Of a stretch of 64,000 nucleotides of DNA, positions 1-12,380 are shown one piece after another. Origin of the DNA: Blasia pusilla. Its lineage: Eukaryota > Marchantiophyta > Marchantiopsida > Blasiales. Each line of letters begins with the position of its first letter. The first letter of the stretch is position 1. The stretch is taken from contig CM114271.1 of NCBI GenBank assembly GCA_050084515.1, positions 27,776,001 to 27,840,000 on the forward strand. The letters run 5' to 3'. The notes beneath the pieces are model-generated. The model did not search any database, was not told the DNA's origin, and was given only the letters and a program-made list of their open reading frames with translations. A program made the translations under genes and the position numbers.

Positions 1-1866
1 ATGGATCTGGAGGATTGGAATGGAATTGGAGATCACAAGAGCCGTAATGAGATTCTTGAGAGTCGGTCGCTGCCTTGGAGGATCAATGATGATGTTCCGC
101 GCGCCCAGACCACCTTCGCACGAGAAAACCGGCAATCCGCACCGGAATCTGGTGGCTGACAAAACCCGAAACCCTCACCGTCCGCCCCGTTCACTTGGAG
201 GACCTTTGAAAGACAACAGCCAGTGAAAACACGTATACGCGGATGACGAAGTCGGCCGAACGGATATCGGTTCAAGGAGGTTTCAGTAAGATTGAGACTG
301 ACATAATCTGGGAGCCGATGTCAGCTGGTCCACTGTGCTCTAATCTCCAACATAACTCTTGTAGGACTTCAGCACATCGCCATGGAGCCACATCTCAAGA
401 TTAAGGACATTGTCTCAGCTTTTCAAGCTAGTACCTCCAGCTGCATCCATAATCGCCACCGCTGGAGATTGAGCAGGTGACCTAGAGTTCAAATCGTCCA
501 GCCCCAAATTCGCATTAGGTACACGACGGCAGTTAGGAAAGCGTTCCAGAAAATTCTCACTCAATTGCGTAAATCTCAAAAAGGACTTCGAGCATTGCTC
601 CAAAAAACGAAAGATAAATTCGCTCCAGATTGTTTGTATCCCTTCCACGGCAGCTTGTCGGTTACATTCTGAATCCAGACATCCGAGATCGAAGCCACAA
701 ACGATGCAAGGGATTCATGTGACTCTAGTAAAGTCTGAGACGAAGGCTCGATTAAACCACATGCAACAAGGAGTACTAATTGCTACTGGATGGACATACG
801 ATGAGGAAGAGGACGCGATGCTCTGAGCTCTGTTTCCGGACTAGTAAATGCACCACAAAGCTGTTCAGTGCACAAATCCACGAGGAATCTGAAGCCCCGA
901 ACGAACTTTATGTCGACCCCACAACCAGTCATACCAGAGGAAGAAGGTAGAAGAATACGGAAACACCGCTACATATCTAGCGGCACTAGGGTTTAACGCC
1001 GGTAGGCCCCGACGTTATTATTACATGAACCTACCATTCACTATAAAACCTGAATACACCCTTGATCCCGGTACCGAAAGTTCCGAAACTACTTGCCTGG
1101 ACCCTTGCTCATGACACAACTAATCCCAGGCTCCCAGCCACCCCCTGCTGGGCCTGCCTGCTTCCATTCTTTTCCCTCCCGACAAATTGTGTCACCGATC
1201 CATATATACTGTAGATGCAGCCTCCTATCTCATCCACCCGACCCGAAAAAGAAGAACAATAAAATACAAAAGAGTATGCACACCCGCATCTGAATCCGGA
1301 GCTGGGCCACGATGGCGTGGCCCCATTCCTCATCGGTATCCAATTTGTCTGTCCCGCCCGTGGCGTTGAGTTGTCAAAGGCTTGTTTCGTCAGATGAATT
1401 TCCAACACCGTCGGCACGCATTGCCAGCCAACCAGAGTCGACAGAGAGCGAACCTGGCTGGCCCTAATTTATCAGCTGCCTTGCCTACCCCAACCGATAT
1501 ATCTCGTATGCTAATCTGGAGTGGTACGTACCGAAACTGCTTTCTACTTACTACCGACTCCAGTAGTAGAGTACGGATTGGGCCCCACATCTTCCTGGAT
1601 TCGCGCCGTCGACGGTGTCATCGGACGGCCAGTACCGTAACCTCACCGGGAATGCTTCCCTAGGGAGCATGGCTCGATTTCTGAATTAATTAAAACGTAT
1701 GCGCTAACTCTAGAGTTGCTGGATAAGGATAGCGAATCGTGAAATTGCCCGCGCGTGAGGAGAAAGAAAGCATGTGCACAGTTGGGGGCGCCTAGTTTTT
1801 CGCAAGCAATGACTCATTCTCACACAAATAAATGGTTTATATTTTTGGAATTATATTTTTAATACT
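1..1866. other. No gene recognised
   Basis: Only short open frames without recognisable domains are present on either strand. There is no clear repeat structure, tRNA or splice-supported exon. This could be intergenic DNA or unrecognised decayed repeat. Confidence 0.5.
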
Positions 1867-2596
1867 TATTTACAAAGGCACAACTATTTCTTGTCCATGT
1901 TCTTTTTAGATTTTCATATTCTTGTGAAAAATATCTATGTAGATTCTCGTAACGATTCGGACATTATTCTCATTATAGTAAGGATGCACGCAAAATAAAA
2001 ATATATTTGAAAAACTAGTATGTGATATGTGAAGGGGAGAGATTAATTATGTTGCACATAAATTCAAATTTGTTTTTTGTTGTCCGTAACATGTGAAATA
2101 TTTTCTGCTGCCTAGTTGTCATGTGTCAAGCATAAAGATGTTTGCAAATCTCTCATAATAATATAGATTTTGGGGTTAGTTTCATCCCCTAGGTACATAA
2201 CTATTTGGGAGACCTCATGTATCTTGGAATTACACTCTTAAGAAATATTCCATTTTTCAACTTATCCCGTAATAAACATCCAATTCCTCCATTTTCTTAC
2301 CTAATGCCTAACCTATCTGTATAGTTAAAGCATCATGCCCTTTCAATATTCAATTTTTTCTTCTGTTCATATTTGGCATTTTTAACCAATCATATTTTGA
2401 CATATATCCTTGATAATTTAGAATCAACCAAAAATACATGAGATCTCCCAAATAGTCATGTACCCAGGAGATGAACCCAACCCCAAAATGGGAACAATGC
2501 CCGAGTCATTATGAGAAATCTAGATAAATGTTTTTCACAAGAATATGAAAATCTAAGAAGAACATGGACAAGAAATAGTTGTGCCTTTGTAAATAA
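1867..2596. repeat. Long inverted-repeat (foldback-like) element
   Basis: The left arm (1867-2222) and right arm (2434-2596) are imperfect reverse complements. They share an outer segment beginning TTATTTACAAAGG and an inner segment beginning TTTTGGGGTT, with a loop of about 210 bases. The left arm is longer only because a 195-bp Helitron-like sequence sits in it (1973-2167). When that is removed the arms align without a break. No coding sequence is present and the transposon superfamily is not recognised. It may be a MITE or foldback element. Confidence 0.75.
1973..2167 (-). mobile_element. Small non-autonomous Helitron-like insertion in the left arm
   Basis: On the minus strand it begins TCTATATTATTATGAGAG, a Helitron-type 5' terminus preceded by A, and it runs alongside the units at 23791-24220. 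The 3' end reads CTATAA and is followed by T, so the usual hairpin plus CTRR end is eroded. Insertion is between A and T with no target duplication. The matching right arm of the inverted repeat supplies the uninterrupted site. Confidence 0.65.
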
Positions 2597-3159
2597 TAGG
2601 GGCCCATGGGATAGATTTGGGATTACTTAAGGGTGTGAGGGTAGGTTTGGGGCCAATTTGCAATTATCTCCTATTTTGTCTTACTACGCACACCATGTTG
2701 ACAACGATATTATACATTTGTGACTCAAGATAAACTCACACCCCAACACTAAGTTTCAACTTTTTCTTTTGCAACTTTGTTTGAAAGTTTCATCCAACTT
2801 CTCAATTCTAGTAAGAAGGGTAAGGAGGACGCTTTAAGGTCATTCTCTCTATATTCAAGTTCATGCTCCAATCTTAAGGTTGGTTCTTGTTAGGTTTGAG
2901 ATATTTTCTTATTTGTGCAGAAGAAGCTATGTTATTGCATATTATTCGCGTGAAAAGAGTTGAATATGGTACATTAGAGCAACTATGTATTTATGCAAAG
3001 AAAAAAATTAGTTGGCATGCGTAGAAGAGTATGAATGAATGAGGCATGAATTCCAATATTATCATATTGTCATAATATGTGCACTTTCCTTGCTAAGGAA
3101 GGAGAGAATTACTAATGATTTTATTAAAAGTGCTAGCACTTCCATTTGGGCTTATATAG
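2597..3159. other. No gene recognised
   Basis: AT-rich sequence with no open frame or repeat that I can assign. Confidence 0.4.
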
Positions 3160-3755
3160 CGTTGGATGTTGAATGTTCACTGTGTGAGGATGATTGATCA
3201 TTAAAGCATTTTGGAGAGTTTATGGGGCATCATATTTGAGGGGGAGGGGGAGGGGGAGGGGGCACCAAGATTCAAGAGTGCGGGTATGGTGGTGAATGTG
3301 TAAGGGGAGCATAAATGTAATAAGCATGTGGTGAGCTTTAGAAAAGAGATAAAGGGCAAATCCTACCCTTTCCATTAGCCAAAACGATTAAGCTCAAGCA
3401 AGGGTAGGAACAAAGGGGTAGAGTAAGAGCAATGTAAATTGAGAATCTCTTTATCTTGGCCATGAGGATTCAAAAGAAAAATTACATACATTTCCACATA
3501 TGTATTGATTCTAAGGGTCAATCATTGAGAGTTCCTCATTTCTTGACTTTTGGTGCTTGGATATGATCCACCAAATTGTTTAACATTATCATTGGATCTA
3601 TTTTGGCCTTCTCAATCTATGTCTTAAGCTCAAATATGGAAGATCTCTACCACCAAGGATATAGAGTGATAGAGCAAGGAAGGCGGTTGCAATTTTTCAC
3701 TCACACTTATCTTCAATGCCCTTTAGGAATTCTTACTAAAACCATAACAAGCCCA
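3160..3755. repeat. Tandem unit 1 of a ~600-bp duplicated sequence
   Basis: This unit is related along its length, in the same orientation, to the next unit. That unit starts near 3756, is interrupted after 3985 by the Copia element, and resumes at 14319-14720. Shared landmarks include TTGAATGTT, the G-rich stretch, GGTGGTGAATG, CCATTAGCCAAA and the AGATC/TACCACCAAGG segment. No protein is recognised in either unit. Confidence 0.7.
3240..3262 (+). other. Four runs of five G: potential G-quadruplex
   Basis: Four GGGGG tracts are separated by single A bases, which fits the canonical quadruplex pattern with one-base loops. It lies in tandem unit 1; the corresponding place in unit 2 (3846-3860) has only two short G runs. 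Whether it folds or acts is unknown. Confidence 0.7.
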
Positions 3756-3985
3756 TGGTAGGTTTTTATGGCCTCTAGTATTGAATGTTGACCATGCTTG
3801 TATGGAAAATTATAAATGCATATGAAGCATATACAAGACATCACATTTGAGGGGAGGGGTTGTCAAGATCTAAGACTGTGAGCGTGGTGGTGAATGCACA
3901 AGATAAGAGAAAATGAGGCAAGGGTGCAAGAAGTTTCAAAATTGGGCAAAGAGAACCATAAAAGAGCTCTAATCTTACCATTAGC
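3756..3985. repeat. Tandem unit 2, left part (interrupted by Copia)
   Basis: This stretch is homologous to the first third of unit 1. It ends in TTAGC, which is duplicated at 14319 by the Copia insertion. The remainder of the unit continues at 14319-14720. Confidence 0.65.
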
Positions 3986-4298
3986 TGTGGACAATTGCTA
4001 AACAAACATAAGAGGTGGAAAACGGTTCTCACACACACACCACCACCATGGAGAACGAAATTTGCAATGAGATAATTAGTGGAGGCTGGTCCTCTTCTCA
4101 ATTATATAGGATATGTACAAGCAACCCTAACCCTACCCTTAACCATAGTCTCGAGTTAGACTAATTGTGATTAACTAACCCTAGTTAAGATAATCGTGCT
4201 TAAGTGACTAACCAAGATTAAGCTTCCCTACTTCGTGTGAGTACCAAATATAGCAGTTCAAGTGTCTCATAAGCTTGACTGTAACTCAATCTTCGATA
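3986..4298 (-). repeat. Copia A 3' LTR
   Basis: It matches 14007-14318 closely from end to end. On the minus strand it begins TATCGAAG directly after a purine-rich tract (RC of 4299-4310) and ends in ACA. It contains a telomere-like CCCTAACCCTACCC stretch near 4125, which is also present in the other LTR and so belongs to the element. Confidence 0.92.
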
Positions 4299-5039
4299 CT
4301 CCCCCTCAAGCTCATATCGATATCTCTAACGTCTAAATTTTTTCTAAACATCTCAAACTTATCTCTAGACAATGCCTTTGTAAAGATGTCAGCAATTTGC
4401 TGATCTATGCAATTTATAAACAAGATCAATTTCTCTTGCAAGCACTTTCTCTCTGATAAAATGATAGTGCACCTCAACATGCTTTGTACGAGCATAAAAC
4501 ACATCGTTATTAGCAAGCTTGATACTACTAATATTATCTGCATATATTACACTAGGTCCTAAGTTACTAACACTAATCTCAACAAGTAATCAATGAAGCC
4601 ACACTCGCCTCACATGATGCATTGGTTGCTCCTCTCTACTCAGCCTCTGTTGAAGATAAAGCAACGGTAGATTGCTTCTTTGAAGCTCAACTTATCGCTG
4701 CGCTTCCCAAAGTAAATGAATAACCAGATGTGGAGTGTTGATCAGACACGATTCTTGCCCAATCAACATCTGTGAATCCCTGTAATTGAAAACTCCGAGA
4801 AGGTTCAAATTCAAGTCCGAATTGAATAGAGAATTTCACATACCGCATAATCCTCCTCACAACATCAAGTGAGGTTTTCGAGGTGCTTGCATAAATTGGC
4901 TCACTAGACCAACAACATAGCTCAAATCTGGTATGGTTATAGTTAGATAGATCAAACTTCCAATCATGCATCTATACATATTAGAATATGCAAGCAACTC
5001 TCCTTCATTCACTCTTACCTTCACGCTCTAGTCCAATGG
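4299..5039 (-). pseudogene. Copia A RNase H / 3' end of pol (broken)
   Basis: Minus-strand frames show the Copia RNase H signature: a VRRIMRYVK block, the TDVDWA catalytic block, then STSGYSFTLG and AAIS. A tail near 4.5-4.3 kb reads DQQIADIFTKAL. Frames are split by stops and shifts. Sequence matching Copia B stops at 5039, where the nested Gypsy LTR begins. The purine tract at 4299-4310 adjoins the 3' LTR. Confidence 0.85.
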
Positions 5040-6041
5040 TGTCGCACCCTACTCTCCTTGAACGTCAATCTTTAGTGTTGCGGAAGCGTACGGTCAGTAG
5101 GTCACGAACTCATCACCGATCTGCACCCAAACACGCACTCTCGTTAGTCGGGTCTGGGCCAACCGGCGTTCCAATCCACCAAGTCCTCAACTCGGCGTCT
5201 CATCAAGCTCAACCTTCCTTAGTTCCTAGTTTCCAAAACATGGCAAGTCCTTCAAGACTTGGAACAGACTTCCTGGTTAGTCCAGGGATCTAAAACGACA
5301 CTTACACGCCTAGCGATCCCAACTGTTCAACGGTCCTCGGATGAGTTCTGACCCGAGACCCAAGTAATTGAGTCGCGGCGTGAAATCCAAGAGGGATGTC
5401 TAAAATCGCCTCAATGGACTTGGTGCAGGTTTTCCAACCCAACGCCCAAACTCGCGTTCCGTTCCATGCCCTTGAGTCGCCCCGCGGCGCCCAAAGTGGG
5501 GTTTGGGTTCCAAGCACTCTCGGAGACCTTCCCCCTTACTAGTACTTCTGGGGTTCTCCAATAACCCCTCCCCTTTGGGAAAAGAGGTTCGGGCCCTTCA
5601 TTGTGGCCCTCAACCCGACTCCACTTACAGTCGTTTTCGGGTCGTATCTTGGCCTCTGCTTATGCGTTTGCAGCGATCTTTGGTGCGTTTGGACCGGCTC
5701 TCCATAAGCTTTCCAACGCACTCTTATTTGCTCCAAACGTATCTCGGCGCTAAAAGTTATGACCATAAATACAGTCGGAAACTCTCAAACGCAAGTGGCG
5801 TTCCAAGTCCGGATCTTTCCTTTGGCAACCCACTTCCTAGACTCGACTTCTTTCAAGTCTCATTCCGCGTTTGGTCCAGGTGTCCGAGTCGCGACCATCA
5901 CATCTGAAACGCGACTCCTCGCTCGCGTCTCATCTCTTGTCTCCTCTTTGAGACTACTCCAACGCACAAACCATCTTAGCGTGAGCCCGCTAATGTTCCG
6001 ATGTTCCGCTTGGCACTTGTTTGGTCATGAGGGTCACGACA
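5040..6041 (-). repeat. Gypsy A 3' LTR
   Basis: It is a near-identical partner of 11379-12380. On the minus strand it follows a purine tract (AAAAGAGGGGTGAG, RC of about 6042-6055). The related copy at 56859-57850 is the 3' LTR of Gypsy C. Confidence 0.93.
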
Positions 6042-6732
6042 CTCACCCCTCTTTTAGAGATTGATGCCCTCATCAACGCAAACCTTTATTATATCAAGTC
6101 TCCTGGGCAGCCTACCCCTTGACATTGAATTGTGTTCTGGTGGCTAACCCGCAATTCCTCTTAGTCTTTAGTTGTCGCTTTGCCCCACTTAGAATTATTA
6201 GCCTCTCATCTTCGATAAGCCTGGACTAGTTCCAAGGAACTAACCTATCAAATAAGCTAACTAAGTGTGCAACCTTAGACTCTTTCGACTCATTACTGTA
6301 AAAAATCACACTGTTTACCTGGTCCACAAATCGTACTACTATTGGGTCGCTCTCGTATTCGACTTAGGCGCGTCACTAAGTTTACTTATGTGGCCACAAG
6401 TAAGATCACCCCAAGCCCCAAGACAGACTTCATCTGCCCCGCCGACGCTAGGGCGAGCCCGAGTGTAATCCAACACAAGGTCCTGTTCTAGGTGCTTATC
6501 CACATACGAGCTCTCACCTCAAATACTCCTTGTCTGTCCTCTTTTCGTACATTCTAAGTCTATGATGAATGACTCATAGCCATGCACTACCACATACAAA
6601 TTGCAATCAACACTGGTATTGAATCTCCAAATCCATACACTCCTTTATTGCAACATTAGCATATTCTAGTTACAACGGCCTTCGGCCCAAGATTCCAGTG
6701 ATTACAAGTCATGTCTCTAGCTTCTCCTCATA
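6042..6732 (-). other. Gypsy A 3' untranslated region
   Basis: This is non-coding sequence between the chromodomain stop and the 3' LTR. It is closely matched by 57851-58539 in Gypsy C, so it is part of the element. Confidence 0.8.
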
Positions 6733-9500
6733 CTAACGTATGTGTTTCGCTTGTGTTCGCTTGAAGTCACACAACAACTCTTGCGCGTGTTCCAAATCGG
6801 CCTCCGCAATCCAAGTCGCCTCCTTCACATGATAGCCCTTCCATTTTACCAAGTATTCATACTTGTTGGCCCGACGCCTCGAACGTAAGATGGTCTCGAC
6901 CTCGAACTCTGGCTCCTCATTTACGATGACCGGGTGCGGTCTCACCACCTGTCTCCGCTCGAAACGTCCATTATCTTGAAGGTATTTCTTCAATAATGAC
7001 ACATGAAAGGTCGGGTGAATCTTGAACTCGTCCGGCAGCCTCAACGTATACACATCCTCAAACGGGTTTGCCACAATCACATACGGTCCAGCATACTTGG
7101 CAGACAGCTTTGTAGACAACTCTTTCGGAAGAGTGAGATTCTTCACACTCAACCACACTTGTTCTCCAACTTGGAATCGTACTTGGCGCCGACTCTTGTT
7201 AGCATGCTTCACGTACCTCATTTGAGCCTTTGCAAGACTTCGCCTCGCGCTCACTTCTCGTTCTCGCATCTCTACCAACAAACTTTCTACCGTCGCTTGT
7301 CGTGTTCGTGCCAATGTAGTACCCTTCGAAAGGGCTAGATCAAGAGGCCCTTCTGGCTCTCGTCCATTTGCCAGGAGAAACGGAGATTCTCCTGTTGCAG
7401 AATGCTTGGTCGAGTTTAGCGATATTCCGCCATGCTCGAGCCACTTGACCCAATCGCGTTGATCAAGACGACACATAATTCCTCAATCGATTCACGATAG
7501 AGTTTACCTTTTCAATGGTCCATCCGTCTATGGGTGGAAAGTCGATCTTGAAACTCAGCTTGGTCTTAAACCTTCAACAAGTGCTTCGAAAGCATCGGTA
7601 AACTTTGATCCCGATCTGAAACAATGCTCCTCGGCAAACCATGAGCACGCCACCAGCTATCGAGGAATAGTTGCGCCGTCGATACGCCGTTCGGAATCCC
7701 ACCGGCACGAATCTCGCCAACTTGCTAAACCGATCAACAATCACAAGTATAGCGTTGTATCCCCCAGATTCGAAGACTCGTGATGAAATCCATACTCACA
7801 CTTTGCAAGGGTCCTTCGGGGATCGGCAAGGGATGCAGCAAGCCTTGTTTCTTATCATAAGAGGCTCTATTCGCTTGGCAGGTCACACTGTGTCTTCACA
7901 TATTGAGCAACATCCTCCTTCATGTTGGGCCAAAAGAACCGCCGATGAGCGACTAGCGAGATTTCTCTCCTTTATGTCTTGCCAAGGGTCCGTCGTGACA
8001 TTCGGCTAACACCTTGGTTCACATTCTGCCTTGCCCTACATAGATCCTACTCTGTTTGAACCTTAGTAAACCGTGCCTCAAACTTATGTTGGCCACCTTC
8101 TCACCCTGCTTCAACTTCCTCAGGTATTCCCTTGCTTGAACATCCTTCATATATCCTTCACGAATCCTTCTCTCCAGATCTGTTTCCTTAGGGAACATTG
8201 CTCTCAAGACTGTGTCGCGTCGATGGCATGTGTTCCTCCTTGCAACTTAACGATCTGGAATCACATTATCTTTACCGGCTTGTGGATCAACTCTACATCC
8301 ATCGCCAAGGTATCATGCCACCGCAGATTGTTTCGGTGTCACTCGATCCTGGGTCTCAAAATACTTGAGTTATATATTATCGGTGAATACTCGAGTCCTG
8401 TGGAGCCCTAGATAATGCCGCCACTTCCTCAAGCAATGTTCCACCGCGAACAACTCTTTCTCGTGAGTAGGCCATCTCCTTTCAGTGTCGCTAAGCTTCT
8501 TGCTCTCATATGCCACCGGTCTCCCTTCTTGCACCAACATTCTTGCAACCGCGAAATCACTAGCATCGGTATGCACTTCGAACGGTTTGTCAAACTCCGG
8601 CAGCTTTAACATTGGTTCCTGCGATAGAATCTGCTTCACTCGGTTGAATGCCTCATTAACTTCCTGGGTCCAAGTTGTGTTGGAAAACTTTGCCGTCCAA
8701 TCCATGAGAGGTCTCACAATTCCCGAAAAGTTTTTCACATAAGTACGATAAAATTGCACCGCACCTATGAACCTCCTCATCCCCTTTACAGTGGATGGGG
8801 GTTCCCACTCGGAAATCGCCTTTACCTTTTCCATGCGGATCGACGCCATCTCAGATCGACCACGTGACCCAAGAATTTGATCTTACTCAAACCAAATTCG
8901 CTCTTCTCTACATTTGATCTGGTGATTTGCCCTTAGCTTAGACAAGACCGCTCTCACATGTCGAACGTGCTCCTCTAGTGACTTGAATAGATAAGTATAT
9001 CATCGATATAGATGATAACATACTCATCCATTTCCTTGTGAAAAATGGAGTTCATCAATGTGGTGAACGTCGGAGGCGCGTTACATAGACCGAAAGGCAT
9101 CACTACAAACTCAAAGGAACCGTATCTCGCCCGCCTACACGCAGATCTTCTCCACATCCGCCTCGGCAATCCGAATCTGGTAATATCGACTTCAAGTCAA
9201 TCCTACTGAAATATCTCGCGCCGCTTGACCTATCAAAGAGATCATTTATCCTTGGAAGAGGATAATTGTTCGAACCGTCACTTTGTTAGGTGTGCATGGT
9301 AATCAACACACTGACCTCATCTTTCCATCCTTCTTCTATACAAAGAGAACAGGTGCTCCATAAGGTGACTTGCTAGTCCTAATGTAACCCTTTTCCAAGA
9401 GCTCACTTAATTGCTTTTTCAACTCAAGAAGTTCCTCTGATTCAACCTATATGGTGCTTTTGAAGGCGGTTGGGAACCGGTATGATCTCTATCTTATGAT
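6733..9500 (-). pseudogene. Gypsy A pol: RT, RNase H, integrase, chromodomain (broken)
   Basis: Reading on the minus strand, RT shows the YIDD catalytic box near 9.0 kb (frame 9169-8975) followed by the connection and RNase H region (8849-8370; DFAV block, TDNI end). Integrase is shredded between about 8.2 and 7.5 kb; Gypsy C carries the intact equivalent. The 247-codon frame at 7476-6733 holds the integrase C-terminal GEQVWL and KYAGPY blocks and ends in a chromodomain (EYLVKWKGY, TWIAEADLE). Such chromodomains direct chromovirus integration toward marked chromatin. The many frameshifts mean the copy is dead. Confidence 0.9.
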
Positions 9501-11235
9501 CGACGGCTCTATCGGCGGAAATTCATCGGAAGCTCATTTGTCAAGACATCCTCAAACTCTGGACCACTTCTGGAGTGGTTCGGGATTCCCCTTGAGGCAG
9601 CGTCCGATCTCTGCAGTATCTTGCTTGTAGCCTCCTCCACTTGTCTCATCAAGCAGAGAAATCCATCCTCCAACTCAATCATGCTCCTCCTTGTGATCGA
9701 GTTCACCAACTCCATCTTCGCTGGAACCTCACGGACCAACCGCACTTGTAACCGTTTGTCTTTTAGCAAGACGCTCAACCTCAATGGTCGGCGTCTTAAC
9801 TCCACCTCATACGCATCTAGGAATGTATTCCCCAAAACTCCGTCAATGCCGTCCATTTCACATACAGTGAAATTCACCTTCAACTCGAATACCCCGCATC
9901 CTACTATCAAACCCAAGACCAAATCAGAAGTCCGATGAGACTTGCCTCCTGCAAATCCCACTCGAATGGGCTCGTCCGCCTTAGAGGTAGATAGCCCCGA
10001 TTCCTTCACGATTCTCGGGCTTAGGAAGGAGTCTGCACACACTGTATCCACGAGCAACAACACATTGCGATCAGCAATCTTGGATCTTAGGTACACCAAA
10101 TTGTGCGTCCTCTTGGTGACTTGAAGGGACGTCTCCATATTGCCCGCCAACAGATGCTTAGCAGCAAACACAATCATACTCCCATTACTAACCTTCGGTT
10201 TCGAACACCCTTTCGACAGGTGCCCGGTTCGCCACAGTTGTAGCATACGACCTTGCCGTTCCTGTCTTTGAGTGTTGTCCTCCTTTCGGCCGCATGAAGT
10301 TCCACTGCGTTTTCTTTGCCGGGGCGACGACTCTCCTGGTTCGTCTTTGGCCCCCACTCCGCCTCTTTTGAACGCCTCCTTATTTTTCGACTTCTTGAAA
10401 AAACTTTTGACTCGAAGGGTTTCTGGGTTTGGACCTCATCGTCCCCAATCCGCTCCGCTAGCTTCAAAAGGTCCGCGAGCAGTCTCCGGCAACGTCGGCA
10501 TTCGATAAAGGGCCTTTCGGCGCTCGGCTTGAGTCCACTAATGAAGATAGCCTTCTTCGGCGTGCTCATCCATCTTCGGACTAGAAGTCGGTTTTAGCAC
10601 TAAACTCCCTCACATACGCGCTTAAGGAACCACTGCCGCATCCCGACGCATTCCACCGTGTCACGCAACCCTTGGTACTCGGAGTGAACCGATCCCCAAT
10701 CAACTCCTTGAACTCCTCCCAACTCGAGAGGTGACTCACCGCCCGGATATTCCTCTCGTTGAGCGGTCCACCATTGTAGAGCATGATCCTTCAGAAAGTA
10801 ACGGCTACCGTCATCTTGTCTCGCTCAGCAGCCTTCTGCGCCTCGTCTGATTCGATTCCGTAAGGGAAATCCTTCACTTTCGGCGCCCCACTCCGATAAA
10901 TGGCGTGGCAGGTTAAATCTTGCAGAGCTTTTGCCCCACTTTTCGGGTTCGAAAGTGGCCTCTAACTCGGAAATCCGCTTGCTTTGCTGGGACATCTGCT
11001 CCACCAACACCTTCAACAAGTCCAACGTCTGGCTTGACTCCGTCGTTTCCCCTGAGTTTGGGCCCACTGGCCCCGTGGAAGGAGTCGCCACTGGGACGTC
11101 CTCACGACTCGCGTTCAGCTCTTCGGGAGTCTCCGACTCCTCTATAGCTTCACGGTCCGGCATTGGTTCCTCTCTCGGTTCACGTCGCTTGATTCGGCGC
11201 TTCTTGGGTTGTTCTCCCTCGATCGCCATCTCCAA
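9501..11235 (-). pseudogene. Gypsy A gag and protease (broken)
   Basis: The gag start is probably the frame at 11235-10825, with a very charged N-terminus (KKRRIKRREP) and a LVEQMSQQSKRISELE coiled-coil-like stretch. Gag continues in frames 10784-10581 and 10569-10174. A CCHC zinc knuckle is split over two frames: CYNCGEP ends in one frame and GHLSKGC continues in the other, which shows a small frameshift near 10.24 kb. The protease (frame 10357-9509) has LLLVDT followed by V, C where an active retropepsin has DTG or DSG, so the catalytic triad is damaged. Confidence 0.85.
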
Positions 11236-11354
11236 GCCAACTCACTTAGATCTCCTCCTCGTTTCTTGCGTCCCTCCTCGAGCGTCCGAGTCTAGTTGCT
11301 ACCTTGAAATTTCCCAAGCGTCTGGCTGATCCCACGACCCCAACTTCTCGCTCA

Positions 11355-11378
11355 CCAAGGATAAGCTCTAATACCACT
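11355..11378 (-). promoter_or_regulatory. Gypsy A primer-binding site
   Basis: Directly inside the 5' LTR the minus strand reads TGGTATTAGAGC. It differs at one base from the initiator-methionine tRNA primer site TGGTATCAGAGC common in plant elements. Confidence 0.8.
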
Positions 11379-12380
11379 TGTCGCGCCCCTACTCTCCTTG
11401 AACGTCAATCTTTAGTGTTGCGGAAGCGTGCGTTCAGTAGGTCACGAACTCATCGCCGATCTGCACCCAAACACGCACTCTCATTAGTCGGGTTTGGCCA
11501 ACCGGCGTTCCAACCCACCGAGTCCTAAACTCGGCGTCTCATCAAGCTCAACCTTCCTTAGTTCCTAGCTCCCAACACATGGCAAGTCCTTCAAGACTTG
11601 GAACAGACTTCCTGGTTAGTCCAGGGATCTAAAACGACACTTACACGCCTAGCGATCCCAACTGTTCAACGGTCCTCGTGTGAGTTCCGACCCGAGACCC
11701 AAGTAATTGAGTCGCGGCGTGAAATCCAAGAGGGATGTCTAAAATCGCCTCAATGGACTTGGTGCAGGTTTTCCAACCCAACGCCCAAACTCGCGTTCCG
11801 TTCCATGCCCTTGAGTCGCCCCGCGGCGCCCAAAGTGGGGTTTGGGTTCCAAGCACTCTCGGAGACCTTCCCCCTTACTAGTACTTCTGGGGTTCTCCAA
11901 TAACCCCTCCCCTTTGGGAAAAGAGGTTCGGGCCCTTCATTGTGGTCCTCAACCCGACTCCACTTACAGTCGTTTTCGGGTTGTATCTCGGCCGTTTCTT
12001 ATGCGTTTGCAGCGATCTTTGGTGCGTTTGGACCGGCTCTCCATAAGCTTTCCAACGCACTCTTATTTGCTCCAAACGCATCTCGGCGCTAAAAGTTATG
12101 ACCATAAATACAGTCAGAAACTCTCAAACGCAAGTGGCGTTCCAAGTCCGGATCTTTCCTTTGGCAACCCACTTCCTAGACTCGACTTCTTTCAAGTCTC
12201 ATTCCGCGTTTGGTCCAGGTGTCCGAGTCACGACCATCACATCTGAAACGCGACTCCTCGCTCGCGTCTCATCTCTTGTCTCCTCTTTGAGACTACTCCA
12301 ACGCACAAACCATCTTAGCGTGAGCCCGCTAATGTTCCGATGTTCCGCTTGGCACTTGTTTGGTCATGAGGGTCACGACA
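11379..12380 (-). repeat. Gypsy A 5' LTR
   Basis: It has the same 1002-bp length as the 3' LTR with few differences. Its outer flank CTTTG continues directly into Copia protease sequence, corresponding to about 55779 in Copia B. Confidence 0.93.

Larger units (their letters stand above)
5040..12380 (-). mobile_element. Chromodomain Ty3/Gypsy element A (chromovirus), nested in Copia A
   Basis: Two 1002-bp LTRs at 5040-6041 (3') and 11379-12380 (5') begin and end with the TGTCG.../...CGACA inverted termini. Internal minus-strand coding runs gag, protease, RT, RNase H, integrase, chromodomain, and is broken by many frameshifts. The 5-mers outside the two LTRs differ (AATGG and CTTTG), so there is no target duplication. 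The flanking Copia parts are separated by about 2.1 kb of missing Copia, which suggests recombination between two insertions. Confidence 0.92.

Noticed and set aside
4117-4140. Telomere-like CCCTAACCCTACCC run.
   Set aside because: It is present in both Copia A LTRs (also near 14144), so it is element sequence and not an interstitial telomere.
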